From Chrysemys picta bellii (taxonomy: Eukaryota > Chordata > Testudines > Emydidae): DNA of 64,000 nt. Within the stretch, counting starts at the first letter, position 1. Each line of letters starts with the position of its first letter. Where the stretch lies: assembly GCF_011386835.1 (NCBI RefSeq), contig NC_088799.1, positions 76,093,302-76,157,301 of the forward strand, given 5' to 3'. Under the pieces are notes generated by a model. The model ran no database searches, had not been told where the DNA came from, and saw only the letters and a list, made by a program, of their open reading frames with translations. Positions 10,696 to 19,995 of this stretch are shown one piece after another. Made by a program: the position numbers and the translations under genes.

Positions 10696-11505
10696 AGGGT
10701 TACCATACATCCTCTTTTTCCCAGACATGTCCGGCTTTTCGGCAGTCAAACCCCCGTCCGGGGGGAATTGCCAAAAAGCCGAACATGTCCGGGAAAATGG
10801 CGGCTCTGCTCCTCCCCTGACTCTTCGGCTCTGTTTAAGAGCCGAGCTGCCCAAGCGCTATGGGCTTCAGGCAGACCCCTTGCCTCCGGACCCCAGCCGC
10901 CGGCCGGGCACTTCCCCTCCCGGGCTCCGGCGGCGCAGGGTCCGGAGGCACGGGGGCTGCCCGAAGCCGGTAGCGCTCGGGCAGCCCGGCTCTTAAACAG
11001 AGCCAAAGAGTCGGGGAGGAGCAGAGCCGCCGCGGCTGGAGGCTCTGCTCTTCTTTGGCTCTGTTTAAGAGCCAGGCTGCCCGAGCGCTACCGGCTTCGG
11101 GCAGCTCCCGTGCCTCCGGACCCTGTGCCGCCGGAGCCCGAGAGGGGAAGTGCTCGGCTGGGGGTGCAGGGTCCGGAGGCATAGGGGCTGCCCAAAGCCC
11201 GAGCGCTACTGGCTTCACGGTTTGCCGGGCAGCCTCCAGACCCTGCGCCCCCGGCTGGGCGCTTCCCCCCCAGGCTCCAGCTGCACTGGGGAAGCGCCGG
11301 CTGGGGGCGCAGGGTCTGGGGGCTGCCCGGCAAACCCTGAAGCCGGTAGCGCTGGGGCAGCCTTTTCCCCGTGGCTGGGAGTGGGAGGGGGCGGAGTTAG
11401 GGTGGGGAAGGGGAGGAGTTGGGGCGGGGCTAGGGGTGGGGAAATGGGCGGGGCCAGGGCCCGTGGAAGGTCCTCTTTTTTTATTTATTAGATATGGTAA
11501 CCCTA
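10696..11505. mobile_element. GC-rich hAT element, AGGGTTACCATA family, complete copy
   Basis: An 810-bp element between AGGGTTACCATACATCCTCT and AGATATGGTAACCCTA. Flanks TGTTCCAT (10,688-10,695) and TGTTCCAG (11,506-11,513) match at 7 of 8 positions. The interior is very GC-rich and built from a module of about 90 bp that occurs in alternating orientation: GGCTCTGTTTAAGAGCC is seen near 10,828 and 11,058 and in inverted form near 10,990, each followed by a GCTGCCCGAGCGCTACCGGC-like stretch. Overlapping long frames on both strands (168, 252 and 207 codons) come from the GC content, not coding. A second, left-truncated member is at 14,236-15,173. Confidence 0.8.
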
Positions 11506-12603
11506 TGTTCCAGACCTTGCTTTTGTATGTTATCCAAAAAGTGGCACCCTCTGCCCAACAGGATGGGGTGCCCCCAACACAATGTGCTGGCATCAGTTCA
11601 GTACTGAGTCACAGGGCCGGATTAATTTTTTGTGGGCCCGGCGTCAAATATATTTGTGAGCCCCCATTGGGGAAATAAGGCATATGATGGGGCAGTCCAC
11701 ACAGTGAGGGGCCGGTTGGGGGCAATGAGGTGCAGCGCAGCTGGAGTGGCCCCACTCCGCCCAGCACAAGGGCACTATTTACAAACCCCAAACTGCTAGA
11801 CGCACACTGGCCCGCCCAGCCCTGCGCTGCCAGTGTGCCCCTTCCACACTGCCCCCTGCCCAGTGCCCTGCCCTTATGCCAGCACCCCCTCACCCAGAGA
11901 ATTTCCCCACAGATCCCTATGCCCAGCACCCCCTGCCTAGAGACCCCCCTGCTGACTTCCCACCACAACTACACTGCACCCTGCGCACCCTGCACACCAT
12001 ACCCCCTGCCCAGCTCCCCCACCCACAGATCCCCTACTGTCCAGCACCGCCTTCACAGTCCCACCATCACAGCTGTACAGCGCCCCATATTCCTGAGGGA
12101 ATTCTGCATCAAATTCTGTGAATAATTTTTTTTTAAATAAAAAAATGTGGAAGCTCCACCATGGCAGTGGGGAGCACAGGCCACTGGCTACATGGAGGTG
12201 GGAGATCACCCTGCAGCCTTCCCCCTCTCCTGGGACAGGGACTTGGCAGTGAGACTGAACCTGACCCTGACACAGCACAAGGGCCATGCCTGCCACAGAA
12301 AGACCCTGGGGCCCTGCCCCTTTTGTGCCAGGCACACCAGATGTGGGCAGGGAGGCTCAGCCCAGCAGCAGGATCCAAGTGCAGAGGGACTTAGTGTGGG
12401 GGTATCCAGATGGGGGTAAGAGGGTGCAGGCAGCTCAGTGGGGGATCTGGATGCACAGGGGCAATGGGAGTCTGCAGAGGGGACCAAGTGAAAGTGGTTG
12501 GAGTTCAGCGGGGGGGAGGGAGGGGGAGAAAGGGGGGAGTCTGGGAGCAGGGGAGGTGGAGTTGTACTTAAAGTACTGCACAGGATCTTTTCAGGGGGAA
12601 TAA

Positions 12604-13434
12604 GGCAAACGCCACATTCATTGGTAATACATGCATCAAATCAACACTGTATCATATGCATATGATCTATATTACACTCATGCACTCACATACAACACAC
12701 AAACACACTCCGTCTTGTTGTTGTTACCAATTAGTTGCTCCCCTTAACTTCACTGGCCAGGTGAGTTAGATAGGGGAGGGGTGGAGCCGGGCTTCTGCCG
12801 ATCTGGATCAATGCTCCGATGCTGACAAGACCCAGGGTCCTCTGCAAGACACCTCACATTTATAGCAGCTTCCCTCTCATGCAAATCTATAACAGATTCA
12901 AAATCTGTGTCCATTGGTCCTTTGTGCTGCTTCCTTCTGGGTGTTGTCCCAATACTGTTCAAAGAGGGTGTTTCCAAAAGAAGGTGCTTGATTCTAAACC
13001 TAGACCTCAATATGTCTGCTCCTCTTTAGTGAGCCCACTTGAAAAGTTTGTTTGTCCTTGGGTCTGGCTTCCATCCCCTCTCCAACTAGCTGTCTGGAGG
13101 TACTTGCCTTCCATGCCTTGGTCATTCACACCTCATTCATTCAACATGCCAATTGATTAAGGGAGTGCGGGGAGGGGGAAATCTTATTCTACTCCTAGCA
13201 GAAAGTTTCTTCTACTTTAACTATCCTTAGGGGCTATAACATTATACCAAGGCTTAACACAAAGTTTTCTAAGTTTTTCTACATAGGGATCTGATACAAA
13301 GGTCCTATAGCAAAGGACTTGATACAAAGTTGTATGAAAATAGCTTAATACAAGGTTATATAGAGAGGCATAATACAAAGTCATATGAAAGTTATGTGAA
13401 GATGCTTCATACAGAGATTTATCTACAGGGTTCA
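12604..13434. mobile_element. LTR-like or retroelement-derived insertion
   Basis: A segment of about 830 bp, far less GC-rich than the G-rich repeat on either side, contains the imperfect CAAAG tandem array and no open frame of substance (113 codons at most, no domain). Both junctions with the G-rich sequence are abrupt. I could not define TG...CA ends or a target duplication, so identity as a solo LTR is tentative. Confidence 0.35.
13254..13400. repeat. Imperfect tandem repeat, about 25-28 bp units
   Basis: The motif TGATACAAAG or TAATACAAAG followed by a GTATGAA-like tail recurs at about 13,292, 13,320, 13,346 and 13,371, with a more divergent unit (TTAACACAAAG) near 13,255. Spacing is 25-28 bp between the last four. 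It lies in the LTR-like segment and could be a U3-type enhancer repeat. Confidence 0.6.
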
Positions 13435-13623
13435 TTTGGGTGGGGGTCTAGGTGTAGGTGGTTGGGGCTCAGTGGGGAGGGTGTCTGGGGGGGGTTAATC
13501 GGGGTGGTACAGATGCAGGGAAGGTGGGGCTTGTCAGGGTGAGGGTTTGATGGGCCTGCTTAACAGGGGAGCCCCAGCTGCTGCCAAGGGGATCCACATG
13601 CTGGGCCCCCATTTCCCCTATCC

Positions 13624-13924
13624 CAGGGATCGGTAACCTTCAGCACGTGGCCCACCAGGGTAAGCCCCCTGGCGGGCCGGGCCGTTTTCTTTACTTGCCG
13701 CGTCCGCAGGTTCGGCTGATTGCAGCTCCCACTGGCTGTGGTTTGCCGCTCCAGGCGAATGGGGGCTGTGAGAAGCCACGGCCAGCACATCCCTCGTCCT
13801 GCAGCCCCCCATTTGCCTGGAGCCACGATCGGCTGAACCTGCAGACGCAGCAGGTAAACAAACTGGCTTGGCCCACCAGAAGGCTTACCCTGGCGGGTCG
13901 TGTGCCAAAGATTGCCAATCCCTG
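13624..13924. mobile_element. Palindromic hAT MITE, CAGGGGTCGGCAACC family, copy 1
   Basis: The ends CAGGGATCGGTAACC and GATTGCCAATCCCTG are inverted, and much of the 301-bp body is a long imperfect palindrome (GGTTCGGCTGATTGCAGCTC against CGATCGGCTGAACCTGC, and GTGGTTTGCCGCTCCAGGCG against its complement). Flanks CCCTATCC and CCCAATCC match at 7 of 8 positions. Two more copies are at 31,395 and 53,044. Confidence 0.8.
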
Positions 13925-14235
13925 CCCAATCCCCTTCTCTTCCCCATCCCATGCCTCTTCCTTCCCCACTGCCTCTGTCCCCCTGCCCTGCCTGCCCCAC
14001 CATGGGCACTCACTGTAGTACAAGATGAAGGATGGCTCCAGCATACAGAAGGGAGCTCAACCAGCACTAGGACCCAGAAGGTGGTGTCCAGCTGCAAAGT
14101 CTGGGGAGCTGAGCAGCACCTTCTTTTTTCAGCCTGGCTGTGCAGCTCTGCAATCAGAGTAGGTCTTCTCGTTCCACCCCCCTCCCCAAGGTCCCACCCC
14201 CACCTCTTCTCTGCCTCCCCTCCCCAGCTGAGCAT

Positions 14236-15173
14236 GTCCGGCTTTTTGAGCTAAAAATAGTGTCCGGGGGGAATTTGTAAATGTCTGGACTTCCCCCCCC
14301 CCCCCCCCCCAATTCAGAGCGCGCGCGGCTAACAGGGCAGCCGGCCGGATGGTGCCACTTACATGGGGCTCTGACAGCCAGAGAGAGCCCCTCCTCTGCT
14401 TCCCCTGCAGCAGAGATCACTCCGTCCCTCCCTCCCTGCATTTGCAGATTGCCTCCAGCAGTCTGGAGCTCCTCCCCTGCTTCTCCTCCCTGCTACCCAG
14501 CCTGCCGGGACGAGCAGCAGAGTAAGGGGGCCCAAGGGGTCAGAGAAAGGGCAGGGATGTTCTGGAGGGGGCAGTCAAGAGATGGGGGGGTGGGAGTTCA
14601 GGAGGGGCTTTCTGGGGGTGTGTGGATAAGGTTTTGGGCAGTCAAGGTAAAGGTAGGGGGTGGGGTCCTGGGGGGCAGTTAGGGGACAAGGAACAGGGAG
14701 GCTTAGGTAGGGGGTGGGGTTCCGGAGGGCAGTTAGGAGCAGGGGTCCCAGGAGGGGGCAGTCAGGGGACAAGAGCGGGGGGGGGGTGTTTGGGAGTTCT
14801 GGGGGGGGCTGTCAGGGGGCAGGGGTGGGGAGAGGGATCGGAGCAGTCAGGAGACAGGGAGCAGAGGGGTTTAGATGGGTTGGGAGTTCTGGGGGGGCTG
14901 TCAGGGGGTGAGGGTGTGGATAAGGGTTGGGGCAGTCAGGGTACAGGTAGGGTCCTAGGGGGCCAGTTAGGATGGCGGGAGGTTCTCAGGAGGGGGCAGT
15001 CAGGGGACAAGAGGCAGGGAGGCTTAGGTAGGGGGTGGAGTCCTGGGAGGCAGTTAGCGGACAAGGAGCCGGAGGAGGGTTGGGGGTTCTGAGGGGGGTG
15101 GGAAGTGGCAGGGGCAGGACGGGGGCGGGGCTCCTCCCGTCCTCTTTTTTGCTTGCTGAAATATGGTAACCCT
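14236..15173. mobile_element. hAT element, AGGGTTACCATA family, left-truncated copy
   Basis: It starts within the family at GCATGTCCGGCTTTTTGA and ends at GAAATATGGTAACCCTA, the same right end as the complete copy at 10,696-11,505. The first roughly 30 bp, including the left terminus, are missing. The right half is a long run of GGGGGCAGTCAGGGGACAAG-like units that behaves as a G-rich minisatellite. The interior C-run near 14,290-14,308 and overlapping frames on both strands reflect composition. Confidence 0.65.
14560..15110. repeat. G-rich minisatellite-like tract within the hAT element
   Basis: Repeated variants of GGGGGCAGTCAGGGGACA and GGTAGGGGGTGGGGTCCTGG occur at roughly 30-60 bp spacing. 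They are internal to the truncated hAT copy and explain the 156-codon glycine-rich frame. Confidence 0.7.
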
Positions 15174-15384
15174 AGGAACGGAGCAATCTGTGAGAAGAGG
15201 CAGGGAAGGGGGAGCTTGGCTGCCCTACTGCAGCAGGAGCCTCAGTGCTAGGAGCACCAAGCTTCTGCCCCCACAGGAGAGAACAGGGGACAGAGAAGAG
15301 TGGGCCTGGTCGGGGGCCCCCTGGAGTGTGGGCCCAGCTCCCTGGAGCCAGTGGCTCCATGGTAAATCTGCTACTGTTGAGTGA

Positions 15385-16080
15385 AAGAGTAGTTCCACCT
15401 ATTGAATTAACAACAACATGGAACTTTACCAGCAAAGTGGCTGGAATCCTGCTAAGACTACAAAATTTGATGGGGTATCAGCCAAAAGTGGTATAGTTGC
15501 ATGCCATAGGGAAACTACATGTTAGACGGTTTGATTTATTTTCCCGCACTGCTGAATCTTAACAATTAACAGATTCTGTCGTGGTCTTAGATACAAATGT
15601 ATAGATTTTTTTCCAAGATACAGAGCTATCAGTTATAGAGTTTACATGCAAAGGAGTTGATTTTACTGGGAAAATGAAAATATATCACATTCTTTGGTAT
15701 ATCTAACCTCATAATAAATCCTCAAACAAAAAACAAACACACACACACACCCACACACACCCCAAGGAAAATGATGCAAAGCAGTTAAAAAGTAGTTATT
15801 AATGCAACATTTTGTTGCTACAGCTGTAATTCTGTACCAGAGTTACTTTACTAAAGATCTCCACGCTGATTTCATCTCTAAGCAAAGGAGGCATGTTTAG
15901 AAACCAGTTTCTAAGAATACATTTGGAACAGTACCACTAAAACAAGCAAAAGAGCTAAAAATTCTACAGTGCCACTAACACACAAGCAAAATGGCTAAAA
16001 ACAAGCATGAAATCATCATATCCTCCTACATGTTGGAAGGGAGGAAAAAAATCAGGAAACCTACTTAAAGATTATTCAGG
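15385..16080. other. Non-coding stretch with a CA-rich microsatellite
   Basis: AT-rich anonymous sequence. An interrupted CA tract lies at about 15,737-15,761. No gene or bounded repeat was recognised. Confidence 0.6.
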
Positions 16081-17939
16081 AAACCCAAAACAAATATCCA
16101 AAAAAACAAACAAAACAAAAACAAAACAAACAACCCTACCCTGATGACAACTATCCAATACAAAAACAAAAAGTAGAACCAACTACAAACACCACCACAA
16201 AAACCCCACCTCCAGGAGAAACCAGGACCGAACACAGGGAAGATACATGGCACCCTATCATCATACTATCAAGACTACCTCTAACCAGGACAGAATTATC
16301 TGGACTCTCCAAAGGACTGAACTCCTGCCCTACCACAGAAACCGATGCCGTACTAACATGTGGAGAACTAAAATAACTATTTTGCCCACTCCGCAACAAG
16401 GATGACACCACCCACAAACACCACACCCCTACTGACAGTCATAAGAAAAAAAGAAAATCTTACTGAACACACCCCCAATGGATGAAACCACACATTGATT
16501 GCTTCAGGGAGGGAGAGGGGAAATCAACTGTGAAATCCTTAAATATCACATCCACCACAATCACTCATTGTGGAGAGCATAGCTATACAGCCATCAAACC
16601 AGCAGACAAAGGGGGAACCATCATAGTCCTCAACTGTGATGACTGTCAACAAGGCCAACAGACAACTCTTACAGCACCTACTATAAAGAACTTAGAGAAG
16701 ACTCCAAAGCACAGTTCACACAGGAATTTAAGGGTGTCATTGAATCCTTCCGAAAGCAACTCTTAGAGAAACTCTATAACCTCATCCCTGCTGAACCCAC
16801 TCCAGGGACTTCTACATAATTTCCCAAGATACACAGGCAAGGGAACCCAGGCAGAACCATCGTATCTGGCCACAGGAATATCAGGACTCAAAAACAATTC
16901 TCAAACCACTCACTGCACATAAGGCCAGTTTGCTCCAGGACATAACCTACTTCCTCCCAAAACTCTGCTATTAACATCCCTCAGAACACCATCCTTGCAA
17001 CCATAGATGTCATCTTCCTACATGCTAACATCCCTCACCATGAGGTCATCACTGCCCACCTCAAACTTCTACAAGAAAATGGACAATACTCATATCCACC
17101 CCAAACACATCCATTTCATTCTCATCCATAACACCTTTACATTTAACAAATTCACACTTTGTCCAAACCATGGGACCAGCCACAGGTGCTAGGATGGCTC
17201 CCCAAAACATCAATCTCTTCATGGTCCACCTCAGAGGAAAAGTTTCTACAAAAATGCACCACAAAACCAATGATATACCTGAGCTACATCAATGATATTT
17301 TCATCCTCTGGACAGATTTGCACTACAACTTCAGCAAGCTCCATCAAACTCTCTAGAATACTCCCACACCAGCATCAATAATGGAACTCTACAGACAGAC
17401 AATTATATACAAGAAACCCACAGATCATCAATCTTACCGTCACAGATTCAGTAACCACCCCAGATACACCAAGAAGTCTGTTATCTACAGCCAGACACTC
17501 AGAAACCACAGAATATGCTCCAAGGAGAAAGTAGGGGAAACACACTTTCAGACATTCCACCAGAGAATTAGATCACATCTTGGAAAGGGCCACCCAAATA
17601 TCCTGAGAGAACCTTCTTCAATACAGGAAAAAGAACCCCTCACTGATGTCACACCCCTACTTATCACCTACCACCCTTCACTGGAACCCATATGGGGTAT
17701 TATCAAACAAGTACAAAACTTATACTTGATGGGGGCTACATCCTGATAGAAATTTCTTACAAATCCTCTCTTCTGGGCTTCAAAACAACCCCCTAAACCT
17801 CACCATTCTCATCATCAGTTGGAAGCTCCCCACAAACCAGAATACACCAAACCAAAGTGGCACCAGAGCCTGCCAGAACAACAGATGCAACACCTGCAGA
17901 CATATCTTCACTGCTATGATGATCAATATCCCCCACAAC

Positions 17940-18621
17940 TTGGGTTGCCAGGTGTCCGGTTTTGGACCATAACACCTGGTTGAAAAGGGATCCTGGTGGC
18001 TCTGGTCAGCCTCGTTGACCGGGACGTTAAAAGTCTGGTCCACAGTGCAGCGGGACTAAGGCAGGCTCCCTGCCTGCCTTGGCTCCACATGGCTCCTGGA
18101 AGCAGTGGCATGTCTCCCCTCCGGCTTCTAGGCATAGGGGCAGCCAAGGGGCTCCATGTGCTGCCCCTGCCCCAAGCACCAGCTCTGCAGCTCTGACTGG
18201 CCAGGAACCCTGCTGCTTCCGGGAGGTGCTTCCAGGAGTTGCCTGAGGTAAGCGCTGCCCAGAGCCTGCCCCCCCTAACTGGAGCTCTCACCCCTCACAT
18301 GCCTCAGCCCCCTGACCCAGCCCTGATCCCCTCCTGCTCTCTAAATCTCTCGATCGCAGCCCAGAGCCCCCTTCTGCACCCCAAACCCCTCATCCCCAGC
18401 CACACTCCAGAGCCTGCACCACCAGCCAGAGCCCTCACCCCCTCCTGCATCCCAACCCCCAGAGCCAGCCCAGTGAAAATGAGTGAGTAAAGGTGGGGAG
18501 AGCAAGTGACAGAGGGAGGGGGATGGGGCCTTGGAGAAGGGGCAGGGCCTCGGAGGAGGGGCAGGGCTTGGGGCAGAGCAAGGGTGTTTGGTTTTGTGCA
18601 AATATAAAGTTGGCAACCCTA
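17940..18621 (-). mobile_element. Non-autonomous hAT, TAGGGTTGCC family, copy 2 (inverted), inside the PLE
   Basis: A 682-bp element from TTGGGTTGCCAGGTGTCCGG to AAAGTTGGCAACCCTA. It is inverted relative to copies 1 and 3: its left end carries the CCAGGTGT...ACACCTGG hairpin found at the right end of copy 1. Flanks CCCACAAC and CCTACACA agree at only 5 of 8 positions, so the target duplication is decayed or the boundary is off by a base. It interrupts the PLE between the RT and endonuclease blocks, so it is younger than the PLE. Confidence 0.75.
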
Positions 18622-18779
18622 CCTACACACACCCTTCAATATTCATGGTCCTACACATGCCTACCATGACATGTGACATACCTCATCCAGTGCATCAAAT
18701 GCCCCAACATCTATTATGTGGGTGAAACCAGACAGACAATCACTACACTCTTGAATGAACTTGCATAGCAAAATGATTG

Positions 18780-19550
18780 TTCCATGCAGAGGAAATGATG
18801 GTTGTTGAGGGGAGTGCAGAGAGGGAGAACGATGTGGGGGAGAGGGAGGAGGTGTCTGTAGCTCCAGTGAGCAGACCCTCAGAGTGAAGTGGCCAAGAAC
18901 TAGAGAGAAATGGCCAAGAACCAGCCCGAAGCCTGGGAGGGAGAGTGGCCAACAGGGGATGCCCCAGGCTGGGAGCCAGCAGGAGCACCCTGCTATGGAG
19001 GAATCATCTGAGAAGGACAAAACAGAACCAGACCCAATATTGTCACATAGAATTGTATGGGGCGGTGAGTACCGGGGCTTGTGACTGCTTTGGGAATAAC
19101 GGGGAGACGGTGTCACTCGTATGACTTTACAGACAGCATCAGAAGAGGGCACTGAAGGGGTTTGTTGGGGAAAGTTTACTGGTGCTGAAGATGACCAGGA
19201 GCACTCGAGACTCACTGTTGAACTGGAACTCTGCTGAGGATTCCTGAACACTGCTCAGTGTCTGCCCTTTCATATTGTGGTACCACTGGGCCTATTGGTC
19301 TTCATGTTGGATGTAGCCCTGTTTTCCCCACTCCCTCTACATCCCCATATCGTTATTCTTAATCCCTCTGTAAATAAATATTTCCCTTTCCTATATTCAT
19401 TGTACTATTCTGGAGCATGTGTGTGTATTTACTCTGGTAGGTGCCCCTGGGGTGGAGAGGAGTTTCCCTGCTGCATTCCTGTGCATGCCTTTTCTTGGCT
19501 GGAGCCACCAGCCAAGTGAACTCTATAGTGGGCTTGTGGCCAAGATGTTT
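18780..19550 (+). mobile_element. LTR-like insertion inside the PLE
   Basis: This segment separates the PLE endonuclease block (ending near 18,770) from the PVGEHF block (starting near 19,555), which normally lie close together, so it was inserted. It holds a long purine-rich 5' half, an AATAAA at about 19,374 and no domain-bearing frame. A TG start (near 18,780) and CA end (near 19,553) are possible, but no target duplication was found. It could be a solo LTR. Confidence 0.45.
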
Positions 19551-19893
19551 ACAAAAAAACCCAAATCACCTGTGGGTGAACACTTTTCACAAAGCGATCA
19601 CTCCATATCTGAGCTGTCAGTCCTCATCCTCACAGGAAATCTGCACAACACCTTCCAAAGAGAAGCATGGGAGCTTAAATTCATGACTCTGCTGGACACT
19701 AAAACTCATAGACTAAACAAAGACATTAGCTTTATGGCTCATTACAAATGTTTGTAACTTCCTAACTGCCCTATGATGGCAGAGGTGTTAATTGCCAAAT
19801 TTCATTGTAAGCGGTTTCTTGCAACATGTGTTAACTTGCTATGCTTAACAATCTGTCCCACTTTATATTTAGCTCTGGTAATCTTTTCCAGAC

Positions 19894-19926
19894 CTGAAGA
19901 AGAGCTCTGAAGCTCGAAAGCTTGTC
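19894..19926 (+). ncRNA. Hammerhead-ribozyme-like motif at the PLE 3' end
   Basis: CTGAAGA (19,894-19,900), one A, a 5-bp stem GAGCT/AGCTC closed by CTGA (19,902-19,915), GAAA (19,916-19,919), GCTT, then GTC (19,924-19,926). This follows the hammerhead core order CUGANGA, stem II, GAAA, NUH cleavage triplet. Minimal hammerheads are reported from Penelope-like elements. Stem III would be at most one or two base pairs, and the residue after GAAA is G rather than C, so activity in this copy is doubtful. Confidence 0.4.
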
Positions 19927-19995
19927 TCTTCCACTAACAGAAGCTGGTCTAGTAAAAATATGTTATCTCACTCACCTGGTCTCTTAAATTCTCCC

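Larger units (their letters stand above)
11612..15376. mobile_element. Probable decayed hAT host element with nested insertions
   Basis: The left end CAGGGCCGGATTAATTTTTT resembles the start of a hAT family. The segment CATGGTAAATCTGCTACTG ending at 15,376 is a degenerate inverted match (about 10 of 14 positions at the tip). Flanking octamers CTGAGTCA (11,604-11,611) and TTGAGTGA (15,377-15,384) agree at 6 of 8 positions. If right, one old GC-rich hAT carries the LTR-like segment at 12,604-13,434, the palindromic hAT at 13,624-13,924 and the hAT at 14,236-15,173. Simple G-rich repeats near 12,380-12,560 and 13,440-13,560 resemble each other, supporting one element split by the LTR-like segment. 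No transposase frame is visible. Confidence 0.45.
16270..19757 (+). pseudogene. Penelope-like RT/GIY-YIG polyprotein pseudogene
   Basis: The longest intact pieces are 94 codons at 16,482-16,766 (includes HTAIKPADKGG-like IKPADKGGTIIVLN), 65 at 17,159-17,356 (ends in the RT active-site block), 121 at 17,381-17,746 (KKPTDHQSYRHRFSNHPRYT) and 112 at 19,419-19,757 (PVGEHFSQSDHSISELSV). In the RT active site the usual YxDD-like pair reads YINDIF, so one of the catalytic aspartates is asparagine. The endonuclease block reads IQCIKCPNIYYVGETRQTI, with the family's Cys-x-x-Cys followed by the GIY-YIG-type IYYVG. Stops, frameshifts and two large insertions separate the blocks, so no functional enzyme is encoded. 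Assignment rests on remembered PLE motifs. Confidence 0.75.
16083..19990 (+). mobile_element. Penelope-like retroelement (PLE), degenerate, with two nested insertions
   Basis: PLEs are retroelements with a telomerase-like reverse transcriptase and a C-terminal GIY-YIG endonuclease. Recognisable blocks occur in the expected order on the + strand: an LTRTELSGLSKGLN-type N-terminal motif (about 16,275), KPADKGGTIIVL (about 16,597), FPKIHRQGNPGRTIVSG (about 16,820), the catalytic YINDIF (17,285), a KPTDHQSYRH motif (about 17,414), the endonuclease block (18,676-18,745), a PVGEHF-type C-terminus (19,570) and a 3' untranslated end (about 19,755-19,990). The coding part is broken by stops and shifts and by the hAT at 17,940-18,621 and the segment at about 18,780-19,550. 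The 5' limit is approximate. Confidence 0.8.

Noticed and set aside
10835..11593. 252-codon minus-strand open frame
   Set aside because: It lies inside a GC-rich non-autonomous hAT with long overlapping frames on the other strand, is Pro/Ala-rich and follows the inverted modules; it is compositional.
13254..13400. CRISPR-like array
   Set aside because: Units are imperfect and contiguous rather than identical repeats separated by unique spacers, and the window is eukaryotic.
14622..15092. 156-codon glycine-rich frame
   Set aside because: It is a translation of a G-rich minisatellite-like tract inside a hAT element.
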